Source of the DNA: Setoptus koraiensis | Lineage: Eukaryota > Arthropoda | Assembly: GCA_048013815.1 (NCBI GenBank) | Contig: CM106586.1 | Span: 11,594,001 to 11,658,000 of the forward strand | Direction: 5' to 3' | DNA: 64,000 nucleotides | In this document: positions 21,958 to 31,386 of the stretch, piece by piece | How the letters are laid out: every line of letters starts with the position of its first letter | Position numbering within the stretch: position 1 is the first letter of the stretch | Translations under genes and position numbers: made by a program | Notes under the pieces: model-generated | Told to the model about the DNA's origin: nothing | The model's database searches: none | What the model saw: only the letters and a program-made list of their open reading frames with translations

Positions 21958-22227
21958 TTAAACCGCTTCCAGGTCCGCGAGGTTCTTCTCAACAAGTTTC
22001 AGTTTATCCCTGGCTTGCTGCAATCTCTCCTCTCTTTTGGGCCAGCTAGCTTTTGCAGGTGATTCATATTCTTCAATAACCTCCTCGAACATTTTCTTGC
22101 TTATCTTCAAGCGATCGATGGCATCTTGATTAGAACCACTTGAGAGGACACTGGAAATTGTGGCTGCGACAAAACAGACAACTACCACCAAAAGTAGAAA
22201 TGAAAATTTCACATTAAAGCGAATCAT
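21958..22227 (-). CDS. small secreted coiled-coil protein
   Basis: An 89-aa product with a clear signal peptide (basic MIRFNVKF, then a long Leu/Val core, cleavage probably after about residue 27). The mature part is a short charged helix pair (KKMFEEVIEEYESPAKASWPKREERLQQARDKL). There are no cysteines in the mature part. Size and style resemble the secreted helical protein at 62258-62584, but I see no clear alignment between them. Function unknown. Confidence 0.65.
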   Translation of the reverse strand: MIRFNVKFSFLLLVVVVCFVAATISSVLSSGSNQDAIDRLKISKKMFEEVIEEYESPAKASWPKREERLQQARDKLKLVEKNLADLEAV

Positions 22228-22738
22228 TGCTATCTTGAGTTAGCTTTCTAGATTGATTCGTTTATCTAGTTTAGAAAGAAATTGTCCGACTGGTTTCTAG
22301 TGTTTTCTTTGGTGGATTTCTCTTTTTGTTAGTCTAAAATCGATTCTCTCTATTTATACCTTTTGATCGAAGAACAGTTGACGGTGAGTCGTGAGCAGCA
22401 TGCACCAGAAGAGTGTCATCTAAAATACGGCAAGAATTTCTATTTTCGACACTCCGTCTGAAATAGTTCTCTTTGACGCTTCTTCGTCGGAGTTCCTTTG
22501 TTCGCAACCGATGATGTTGCAAAAGTATTTTCTACCATACCATATTTTCCGATGTAAAAACCCATATAACATGTACATGCATCTCCAGACCATCTTTCAG
22601 ATATATCCATCCATCCGTATACGTGCCGATACTGAAACCTCGGATGAACTCGACTTGGTTGCTCTTACCAAACCTAAGATCAACGTGGAAACTTGAAACA
22701 CCAATAGTCGGCTAACAATTGTTAGAGAACTAGCAGAG
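22228..22738. other. intergenic, no gene supported
   Basis: Contains the 5' side of the small secreted gene. A short frame at 22511-22696 lacks supporting features. Confidence 0.45.
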
Positions 22739-23212
22739 ATGCTCAGTGATAATCAAGAGAGCGCAGAGGAGAAGTTGGCCAGAAATGAGAGGAACCTCAG
22801 AGAGGTGATCGATCCAACGACTGAATCAATAAATTTGATGGCAAAGAAACAAGATATCCACTGCAACACAGTCAATGGCCAGAATCTCGCCATGGCAAGC
22901 ATCCAGAATAAAATAGTAGATGAAATGGATCAACTTCGCGATCAGTTCAAAGATCAGCCTAATATGAAGCGAAAATTTGGAGAAATAGAAGAAAGACTGA
23001 ATAGCCAACCACGCTACAATTATGGCATCACATTTAAACAAATCAAAAAAGAGCCACTAAGCGATCTAGAGGATGATGGCGATGACACAACCGACAACGA
23101 CTGTGAAAATCGAGTGCCAGAGCCCCCGAGATCCCTCAAAAAAAACCTATTGTTGCAGCAGCGGTCAAATAAGCAACCACAAGTGGTGAACAACAACAAC
23201 CAAAAGCGATAA
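22739..23212 (+). CDS. hypothetical nuclear-type protein with possible SUMO motif
   Basis: A 157-aa single-exon frame of unknown family. The N-terminal 85 residues are charged and helix-prone (EEKLARNERNLREV, MDQLRDQFKDQPNMKRKFGEIEERL). The middle holds FKQIKKEPLSD, which fits a psi-K-x-E SUMO-acceptor motif, then an acidic DDGDDTTDND stretch and a Gln/Asn/Lys-rich tail. The motif suggests a nuclear regulatory protein. The reading frame stops directly before repeat family R1. Confidence 0.45.
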   Translation: MLSDNQESAEEKLARNERNLREVIDPTTESINLMAKKQDIHCNTVNGQNLAMASIQNKIVDEMDQLRDQFKDQPNMKRKFGEIEERLNSQPRYNYGITFKQIKKEPLSDLEDDGDDTTDNDCENRVPEPPRSLKKNLLLQQRSNKQPQVVNNNNQKR

Positions 23213-23245
23213 AAGCAGTCATAAACAACCGTATAATTGAATAAC

Positions 23246-23562
23246 CGTTTCGTTCTGACTAACGAAGAGGGGCCGGGCGATCTCGCTTTTTGTTCCACCC
23301 CAAAATCACACACCCCCCGCGGCACGCATAGCACCCGTCCCGAAGGGAACACGAACACGAACAGGACAGCTGATTTTAAAGAGGGGAAAATTGAATGGAG
23401 ATTTTTGCTGTGCGGGGGGGAAAGCACACATTTTCTCCACTGAAGCACACAGATGCACGACAACACGATTAAGGGGAAAACTCTATGGACTTTTTTGCTG
23501 CAAAGGGGGGAGAGAAAAAAATTTTCGCTTGTTAGGACCGGCTCGCTTCGCTCGCCCGGCCC
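23246..23562 (+). repeat. dispersed repeat R1, copy A
   Basis: About 317 bases, more GC-rich than its surroundings. It begins CGTTTCGTTCTGACTAACGA (a small hairpin, TTCGT/ACGAA), then GGGGCCGGGCGA, and ends TCGCTCGCCCGGCCC. The GGGCCGGGCGA/TCGCCCGGCCC pair forms an inverted repeat near the ends. A second copy lies in reverse orientation at 42970-43318. It is non-coding and fits a MITE-like or SINE-like element. Confidence 0.65.
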
Positions 23563-23913
23563 AAAAATCTGCACCACTTGCCCGAGAAGAACCCCTAAAA
23601 ATTGTTATTCATTCATCAGACAATTCACCTATTGAGGTTGAAATGAATAGGAACGCATCGAAGTTTTCAATCGGTTAGATTGAGGTGAAAAACGGTGAAT
23701 ACGACCTCGTTTACATAGAAGCTGCATCACTACGTGATAACTGTACCTTATAGCAGGCCGGACTACGCCAAAAACAACCCAATCATTTGGTTGTTTTGCC
23801 AAAGAGATTGAAGAATGGTGACACTTCGACAAAAGTCAAGATAGGTGGAAGAGGACCCAACCAAAATAATGATTGAGTCGACTTGAGGGCAAGTCAGACC
23901 TAGTTGGGGGATT
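23563..23913. other. intergenic, nothing supported
   Basis: AT-rich stretch between repeat R1 and the LTR-like block. No gene is supported. Confidence 0.4.
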
Positions 23914-24127
23914 TGTTACGCTTAAATATCGCGCTCCTGTTAGAGTCGGCATTGCCGAAAAACCTTGTATATAAGGCGGCGCTTACGCCATAGTCGGGTA
24001 TTGGATTCTTGTAGTAGAGACTCTCTAGTTCTCAGTATATATAGATATAAATAAATAAGGCTCTAGCCTAAACCAAAAGCCTAGTAAAATCAAGCATTTC
24101 TTACGTTACTACGTTAGTTACGTAACA
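23914..24127 (+). mobile_element. probable solo LTR (fossil)
   Basis: A 214-base block starting TGTTACG and ending CGTAACA (perfect 7-base inverted ends, TG...CA). Inside are a TATATAAGG promoter box and, further on, an AATAAATAAG polyadenylation-type signal, in the order expected of U3-R. No internal retroelement coding sequence adjoins it, so it looks like a solo LTR left by recombination. The TGTTACG ends would suit a BEL/Pao-type element, but I cannot confirm the family. I do not see an obvious target-site duplication. Confidence 0.5.
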
Positions 24128-24598
24128 ATACACATTATATATTGCGATGATTAATGCATTTCTCTGGTATAGTACCCAATCTGAGCTCTTTAGGGTAGTT
24201 CAGTTATCTTGAAAAATCTGACGTGTCAGCAAGAAAGAGGATCGAGGAATGGACACAGCGTTTTTGAAAGGGTTTCTGCAGCAACTGTTATAGGTATCCA
24301 TAGTGCCCCTGTGCATTAGCATATCTTTGGGTTTTTGTCAAGTTGTAAAACTATTTACAAACGCAACAAGGGTACCTTTTACGCAGCACATATCTAACAA
24401 GAATGCTGTTACTTGATTGCCACATCGTCCATTTACCAAAACACACGAAATGCCTGCATTTGGTTACCCAACAGCAAGCATCCGTTATATACTTCCAGTG
24501 GAAGCTGGCTTCAGGAACACCTCTAACTTTCGAATTATCCGCCTTTGAAACGAATTTTTTTCACAGATTGTGAGCACGAATGAATTAAGCACCAACTG

Positions 24599-24820
24599 AT
24601 GGAAGTGGCTCTAAGTCAAGTAGTAATATCAGTAATATTAATCTTTTCATCAACCCGGTTCATGCCAGCGATCTTATCTAATGAAACAAAATTTTGCAAA
24701 GAAAACCACGATAAGCCTTTCAATTTGTCATTGCCGAATGCGCTTGTATATATAACATATCGTTGCATGCGTTTTTTGAGATGTGAAAATTATTTCTCAC
24801 TTTCTGAGTATTCAAAATAA
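24599..24820 (+). CDS. possible small secreted protein, three cysteines
   Basis: A 73-codon frame with a plausible signal peptide (MEVALSQVVISVILIFSS, cleavage near residue 25) and a short mature part with three Cys (FCKEN ... YRCMRFLRCENY). A TATATA box lies about 110 bases upstream (near 24485). It ends 16 bases before the convergent APMAP-like gene. The family is unknown; the odd Cys count and short length keep this tentative. Confidence 0.35.
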   Translation: MEVALSQVVISVILIFSSTRFMPAILSNETKFCKENHDKPFNLSLPNALVYITYRCMRFLRCENYFSLSEYSK

Positions 24821-24836
24821 CAATCAGTAATAATTA

Positions 24837-26666
24837 TCATAGTGCTATGCGACCAAGATAGCTGTAGTAGACACTACCTAGGTACAGGTATCGCTTCGTT
24901 GTTGACGTTGGATCGGTATTGTTTGTAGTGTTGTCTAAATCAATTGAACTATTCTGATTCATCGATTTAGGAGTTATCAATATTTCTCGCGCCTCACTGA
25001 TCAATTTCCAGTTCGATCCAAAATTGGGTGCCTGCAAGGAGCGTATTATCTTTCCATCATGATCATATTGAAGAACGAGACCATGCCGGCAGAATGGATC
25101 GATGGGATACAGCCAACCGTTTCGGAAGGCAAAGCCATAGTCGCGCATTAAATTTGCTTTGATAATTTTATCGCCTATAAATTCTAGAATGCGACCAGCT
25201 ACGAAAGTCATCTTAGAGAACATGCGGGTTAAAACTGGATGATCTCGCAAAATGATGAGTGAATCGAAGTGTTTATCATCTTGTATGGCACAGGCGCACG
25301 CCACCCAATAGGTCTCTGTGTTTGGGTCCGCGCCACGTTTGATATTATCTGGTAGTCCGGGAACTCGGCTCCAGAGTTCAGTAGTTCCCTTTCTCGCACC
25401 ACGAATATAATGCTTGAGTATTCGTGCATGACCAAGATCATTGATTAGTATTGCTTGGCGATCATCCATCAACTCAAGACCATTAGGAAAATGCAATGGC
25501 TTGTCATCAAACAGGTCACTATCGTCGTATTTGGCTGCCACCAGATAATTTGCCTGATATCTTACTGGTGTAACTGTTTCTATTGTTTGCAATTGTTGAC
25601 TTATAGTATCATATTGCAATATTCTACCCGTTTCATCGTGATCAGCAATCAAAAATGACAATTCACGCAATCGCCATTTAGAGCTACAATCTGTCATGTA
25701 GATAGTGTCGCCGCCAGTGGAACTAGCCTTCCAATCGACAGCTAGATCGTCAGCAAACAAAATAACGGAATTGCCTGTGCCCTCGAGAGATTTGTGCCTT
25801 TTCTTAGCATCTATCACCAGGGACACCTGTCGCATCTCGATTGTATCATCGGATGTTGCCATTTGGTCGCGAGACGATCGAGAACGGGTTGTCAGATCAA
25901 CCAGGAACAAGCCATTGAAGGGATCAATCACATAAAGATAATTTTCGTCTGGCGACAATCTCAATCCTAGGGGGCGTGAGCAACGCGACAAGAATATAAC
26001 TTCCGGTGAATACATGGCCTCTTTACCGTATAGTTCAACATCATTGTCGCAATACTCATAGCTTATTGTTTCTGGTTTGTTTGAAGTCACTCTTTCTGTA
26101 TCTTGTGTTGATGGTGATAACGTCTCATCTGTTGTTGGAATGTGATCACTTTGATTTGCCCGATAAAAAGTGGATTTACTATTCAATGAGGCAATCTTTG
26201 TGTATCTATCGTTGTATGTATCAACATAAATTATAAAACCACCTTCAACGCCGGTGTAAAAGTTGTTTCGAGAATCAGGGGCCATTGACTCTGGTGCATG
26301 TAGACGATCTTTGAATAACGCCTCAGCTTTATTCAGCTCACTATTGACGGTTAATGGTCCAACAAATGGCAACCTATGTAATGTATGTGATGTAACTATG
26401 GGTTCAACAGGTGGTACAGGTAGAAAATATATCAACACTAATACGAGTCCAATTGTCAAAAATATCCAGGTGAGTCTTCGAACGGCTCGCAAGGGATCAA
26501 CTTTTTCTTTTTCCAAGTCATCCTCTTCTAAGCCAATGTAAGAACACTCACTATCACTATACAGCATACTGATTGGTGGAGCACTAGCTTTATATTTGGC
26601 ACCCTTGTTATTCAGACTTCTTTGTTCATTGTTGATCCAATAACGCAAATTAATTGTATCAGTCAT
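24837..26666 (-). CDS. APMAP/hemomucin-like six-bladed beta-propeller membrane protein
   Basis: A 609-aa single-exon product of the strictosidine-synthase-like family. It is a type II membrane protein: cytosolic 1-66, TM about 67-85. The propeller contains the family's hallmark segments: LHAPESMAPD ... FYTGVEGG, then CSRPLGLRLSPDENYLYVIDPFNGLF, FADDLAVDW, YMTDCSSKWRLRELSFLIADHDETGRILQYD, FPNGLEL and PGLPDNIKRG. It aligns in order with human APMAP (about 416 aa) and arthropod hemomucins. It is longer mainly through insertions in the propeller and an extended N-terminus. In insects hemomucin is a surface glycoprotein of haemocytes and gut. The strictosidine catalytic Glu is not expected in this animal branch. 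Confidence 0.88.
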   Translation of the reverse strand: MTDTINLRYWINNEQRSLNNKGAKYKASAPPISMLYSDSECSYIGLEEDDLEKEKVDPLRAVRRLTWIFLTIGLVLVLIYFLPVPPVEPIVTSHTLHRLPFVGPLTVNSELNKAEALFKDRLHAPESMAPDSRNNFYTGVEGGFIIYVDTYNDRYTKIASLNSKSTFYRANQSDHIPTTDETLSPSTQDTERVTSNKPETISYEYCDNDVELYGKEAMYSPEVIFLSRCSRPLGLRLSPDENYLYVIDPFNGLFLVDLTTRSRSSRDQMATSDDTIEMRQVSLVIDAKKRHKSLEGTGNSVILFADDLAVDWKASSTGGDTIYMTDCSSKWRLRELSFLIADHDETGRILQYDTISQQLQTIETVTPVRYQANYLVAAKYDDSDLFDDKPLHFPNGLELMDDRQAILINDLGHARILKHYIRGARKGTTELWSRVPGLPDNIKRGADPNTETYWVACACAIQDDKHFDSLIILRDHPVLTRMFSKMTFVAGRILEFIGDKIIKANLMRDYGFAFRNGWLYPIDPFCRHGLVLQYDHDGKIIRSLQAPNFGSNWKLISEAREILITPKSMNQNSSIDLDNTTNNTDPTSTTKRYLYLGSVYYSYLGRIAL

Positions 26667-29239
26667 TTTTCTGTTTCACTTGTAACTGCTACTCAATTGC
26701 TTCAAAGATTATTACGCTTATAAACTGTCATGCGATTTGTCGCCCAGCTTGGCAATTGTGGTTGACCTGTGCAAATGCTTGTGAGTGACCCCCACGGCTT
26801 GCCAGTTGATGCAAAACTGATGATTTATGTTCTCTTCATCTATCGGATGATTGACTAAGACTTCTCGTTGGCCTGGCATAAGCTACACTTTCTTCATGAT
26901 CTCTCTTTTCTGGTTGATCGTTGTGCTGTTTAGATCCTGACAAAAACTACAAAGACAATGAATGAGATCGTTCGTATCAATTCACCATTTGCAGGCAATC
27001 GCAGGCGTGCGGATGATAGCGATAAAATCTTCGTAGATGATAGAAGAATATCTTGAACAAAGGCAACAACTGATAACAACTAAAGTGTTTGTGCACAATA
27101 TTGTTACAACTATGCTTTCTCTCTCTCTTTTTCTTCTCTCAAGCACTCATAGCTGATTGCGTTAAGTTAAGCTGGATATAGCTGGCTGTTTGTTTACTTT
27201 CAATTTATGCACAATATGTACATAAGCAAGCCAGCAATATTTGCCAAGCGATTGGCAACAAGAAACTGTCTGGGTTGGTGTCTCACTAGAGTGACTAAAA
27301 TCTACAGCAAACCGGAATCAGCTAATCTTGTGCTCTCAGTTAGCACTTTTCTTTTTTGAGTCTCGCCGTCAGTTTCTCTCATTACTGTGCAATCAGTCAA
27401 TCATACGCAACAATCTTATTTTAGCAGGTCCTTCCAGATGAAGAAAAAAAAAGAAGCACAGTGCCTGAATGTTATACCGAGCTCGCCCGAGGTGAAAGTA
27501 ACAACAAGTGTTGAAATAACACCACAAAATTAAAAAACTCATTTGTTGCATTGCATAATCATGTGTTCTTACATAATTACTGCACTCCATGGATCTACTG
27601 TTAGTTGCTTCACCATGATTTCATCTTGGGACTGCTATCAAAACAAAAAATGGCTGTTCCATCGAGCAAATGAGATTATCATTATTTAAATTCATACACA
27701 TTCTTGTACTTCTGAGTTGTTTGTTCCGATGAAAGGCAATAAGAGCTAAAACAGTCATAGACATGATGAAGAATCAAGGCCAACCACTTACACTGTCTGT
27801 GCTTACACTAGTTCAGTGGTTGTTTGTTACATCGACCTGTTGGCGGCTTTGTCTTATCAGTATTTCTAATGTATCGAGATGCTTTGGATATAGAGTTTTA
27901 TAACACCCATCACTAGCAGATAAATTAATATCGAGATTGTGCTGATCAGGCATCTTTACGACAATGACTGACTGTCTATTAATTTGAATTCATTAATTTG
28001 CCAACTTTCTAGCTGGCGCCCCACATACAGTTACTGTATTACAGTAGCCTTGACTGGCTTGCAACTCACCAACTGCTGCAATAAGATAGGTGAACTTGAC
28101 CTTCAAGTATAATAGTGTCATTAACAACTTCCGACTGTCGCATTTTTACTAGTCTGATAAGGAAATGGGTCAAAATAAAACACCTACAAGAGAACACAAA
28201 TCATTTGGCACAATCCAGTGCAGAATATCTATACAAACCAATCACCGATTCGGACTGCACTCTCTATAATTTTTTTTTTAACGATTTGTTAGAAACGTTA
28301 GAAGTTGGTTTATTGTAAGTCAGGAATAACCAACACTCATTTGTGACCTATTCGTGGTAATCTTGTGTTACTGCTTATCTGTTTGAGAAATTTGTATGGC
28401 TGGAAGGATGAAAAGTTTTTAAAGTTCAACGAGTGCTGAACTCGTTGGAACTATTGAGAAAAGAACTGTCCGAAATAAGCACTGCAAATTACAAAATCCG
28501 TGGTCGTCAGATGGTATATGCACTCAGACTGACCTCTACATGCTTAATATCTAATTATTAAATATCTGCTAAACGGCAGTTGTGTTTTCTTTAGGGTTGA
28601 ATCCATCAAAGTCAATAGTTCTTGCAACGGTATTTGTTTATAGTGATGCTCACTCTGCATACAATATATCAAGAATTCATAAACAACCAGATCAATCAGG
28701 AATATGAGGAATAAAAAGCTGGCAGGTCAAGTTTTAACGTTTTATCTAGTTCAATCTGAAAACCCCTCTCCAATGCAAATGTGGCCACCGCTCACTGCAT
28801 CAATACTCTTTTGCAGTAGTAACCCTACTGTAGGGTTCTTGCCTAGGTGTGAAATTGCTGTATAACGACGTCATAAGTCTCAGTATGAATGAGTTTTTGG
28901 AGCACATATGATACAACTGCACCATTGATCTATTTATATATTCGTACATTCCTCGAACTAAAGCTGGCAGAGATAGATTAGTTTGCGAGATTCATGATGA
29001 TTTGTGGCAGAATAACGAACGCCCGTTGAAAGTTATTCTCGCTGACTATCTGTCATGTGAAATAGGTATGATACGAAAATATACGATTGATTTCAATTCG
29101 TGCGAATACTTAGGATATTTACATTGTCCACATTTGTATTAGTTCAAAAGATCAACCAAAGTTTCCAAACCAGTAGACATTTCACGGAAGTGACCGAACC
29201 CACTGATTGATTACTATCGAGTAAAACCCAATTCTGCAA
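26667..29239. other. long intergenic region, nothing recognised
   Basis: About 2.5 kb upstream of the APMAP-like gene, AT-rich with only short frames (for example at 28115-28318) that lack any domain or signal peptide. It probably holds the APMAP-like promoter. No RNA gene was seen. Confidence 0.45.
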
Positions 29240-29629
29240 ATGGCACCATCTGAAAAGCTTGCTCATGTGATATTCCTAGTGGTGTTATTTTCTATTGTCT
29301 CAGTTTCCAGCCAAATACCGAAAGCCCCGGTTCGTCATAACAATATTTTCACTCTGCTTTTTAGCCCGAGAAATTGTTTTGTAAGTTTGTCCCTTATGAC
29401 ACGATCAAGCTAATTGAATTCAATGTCGAAATATTGCCACAATATTCACACAACTCTGAAATAGTAACATCATTTTCACCACTTCTATCACTATTAGTAT
29501 CTCTGGTCAATGAACTCATCAGTTAGGATGGATCGATGCATAAGATGCTGCGAAGGGAAACTATCTGATCCAGATCTATCAGCGCAAGTTATACTGCTGT
29601 TTGATTTTGTATGTCTATGCTCGGATTGA
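29240..29629 (+). CDS. small secreted six-cysteine protein (two exons)
   Basis: Not visible as one open frame. Exon 1, 29240-29380, encodes a signal peptide (MAPSEKLAHVIFLVVLFSIV, cleavage about after VSVSS) and ends in ...RNCF before a consensus GTAAGT donor. Exon 2, 29498-29629, follows a pyrimidine-rich acceptor (CACTATTAG). The phase-0 join gives 90 aa. The mature part has six Cys in the order C...C-x2-CC...C-x-C (NCF, RCIRCCEG, VCLCSD), ending at the last Cys plus two residues. This order resembles inhibitor-cystine-knot-like secreted peptides, but six Cys in this order is only suggestive. The intron is 117 bases. Without splicing the frame closes within nine codons, which supports the intron. 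Function unknown. Confidence 0.55.
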
Positions 29630-30197
29630 AATAAGTAATCCTGATCTATTACTTTCATTCTGTCCAATCTTTGTAAACTCACATAGCATTTGGCAAGACC
29701 CTAACATAAATTATCACCATAGGTTAAATATGAGTGATGCATTGAACCATGCAGTATGGGACAACTGATAAGAATGAGATGTTCTAGTTGACACTTCAAA
29801 TCATGAATATATTTAAAGATTCTGTTTTTTTTTCTTTATGTACACACATGCAATTAACTGACATGTTGTATTATGATAATTCAAATAGTTCAAATAGAAA
29901 GAATAAATGAATGGTGATAACACTGTCGATAAATCATTTATTTCCACCATTCATTATCATCGTTCGTGTTTAGCTCATTTTAGAGCAGTAGCTGAGAATT
30001 TGAGGCATCAACGATCAATTCTTAGCGGTCGATATCACACAATCTTTCTTTGTCGTAATTTAGCTTCGTATAGTCACGGAAAAAAGTGCACAAATAGTGA
30101 TCTCGGTCCCTTATTTGGCTCTTCATTGCAATCAGTAAAAATTCTGCCACCCTAAGAGAGCATTGGGCGCCTATAATATGATCACTTTGAATTCAGA
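29630..30197. other. intergenic, nothing supported
   Basis: A frame at 29907-30155 lacks domain, signal peptide or conservation clues and probably lies in untranslated or non-coding DNA between convergent genes. Confidence 0.45.
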
Positions 30198-30914
30198 TTA
30201 AGCTAAAATTTTTTCAGCTGGAAATACTTGGCAGCCACTCGGTGGGCATGGATGAAGGGCACGAATGGGGTGATTTTCCAGATTAACTTTCGCACTTTGT
30301 CGGCTAGCTTCATCTCGTATTGTTACATGTCTGAATGTTATTTGGGCCTCGCAATCATAACAATCGTGCATTATGCGAATTGAAGTGAAATTTCTCAATG
30401 GATTCCTTCTGACCAAAGTGAGTGTAACCGTATCGGAGCGAACAAGTTTGTTCCAAGCGACAAAATTCGACAGTGATCTTGTGAAACTGGGAGAATCGCG
30501 TTTTGAGGTATCATCGAAACTGAACATACTGCTAGGTATGGCTAAACGGGTTAAAAATTGATTGTTGTTGTCCAATAGATCAAACATAATTGTTGCTTCT
30601 TTCTTATTGAACACTTTACTGGCGTCTTGGGATTTTATTTTAAACGTATAATTATGTTGATGACCGGGGGATGCTGGCGCACCACCATCAAAGATAATGT
30701 GCTCTTGTAATTTTCTACATCTAACACAAAGATCATATAATATAATAAGGCTGATTACTGTCAACAATACACAAGCTCCAATAACTGTTACTATTATCCA
30801 AGCCTGACTTGAACTACCCGTTGCATCGGCACTGTTTGAATTAGTAGCTGTATCTTCACCTGAAAAATCCGAAGCGTGGTTGCTAGAATCAGCTGAAGGG
30901 TTAGACGAACTCAT
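30198..30914 (-). CDS. single-pass TM-PLAT protein (polycystin-1 fragment-like)
   Basis: A 238-aa single-exon product. Residues 1-37 are Ser/Asn/Asp-rich (extracellular), a TM is at 38-60 and a basic CVRCRK stop-transfer follows. A PLAT-like domain then runs from about 88 to 212. It opens with HNYTFKIKS and ATIMFDLLDNNN, and carries IRIMHDCYDCEAQITFRHVTIRD, the family's L-R-I-x-H-D-x-S-G-x-x-x-x-W-x-L-x-x-V-x-V-x-D element with Trp replaced. TM followed directly by PLAT is how polycystin-1 begins its membrane part, but this protein has no further TM helices. It probably shares ancestry with the protein at 8246-10054. Function is unknown; PLAT domains bind lipids and membrane proteins. Confidence 0.55.
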   Translation of the reverse strand: MSSSNPSADSSNHASDFSGEDTATNSNSADATGSSSQAWIIVTVIGACVLLTVISLIILYDLCVRCRKLQEHIIFDGGAPASPGHQHNYTFKIKSQDASKVFNKKEATIMFDLLDNNNQFLTRLAIPSSMFSFDDTSKRDSPSFTRSLSNFVAWNKLVRSDTVTLTLVRRNPLRNFTSIRIMHDCYDCEAQITFRHVTIRDEASRQSAKVNLENHPIRALHPCPPSGCQVFPAEKILA

Positions 30915-31386
30915 AATGTGGCTTAGTCATGGTTATGCAATATATAGACACCGACATATGTCAAGCTACAATAAGAAAAATTTACACCCAATGGCCATGT
31001 CTAATGCTTTTGTTACGAACACACATGTCCCTCTGTCAATCGCAGTGAGGGTCACGAGTTTTGATCGTCTGACGCACTAATGCTCGCAAAACATCTGAGT
31101 AATTACAAACAAACAAAAAATTATACATGCATTCAGAGATTATTCCAAAAGGTGTTGTAACGTTTATTAGTACATTTTTTTAGGCGGAGCCATTGAACGG
31201 GTCGAGTTTTTGCCTTAAAAAACCCCAAAAAGTCACTTCCATTCACTTGCTCAATCTGTATCCAACTGTGCCGTATGTCAATGCAAATTTGCATCACATC
31301 TTTACCCTGCCCCCTCTTCATCTGATACTGTCATTCCATTCTCTCCTTCACAAGTGTCAGTTGGCATCTTTTTGTCCTCATAATGA
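30915..31386. other. intergenic, nothing supported
   Basis: The 5' region of the TM-PLAT gene and probable 3' UTR of the coiled-coil gene. No gene is supported. Confidence 0.45.

Noticed and set aside
28115-28318. 67-codon frame in the long intergenic region
   Set aside because: Length expected by chance; no signal peptide, domain or splice support.
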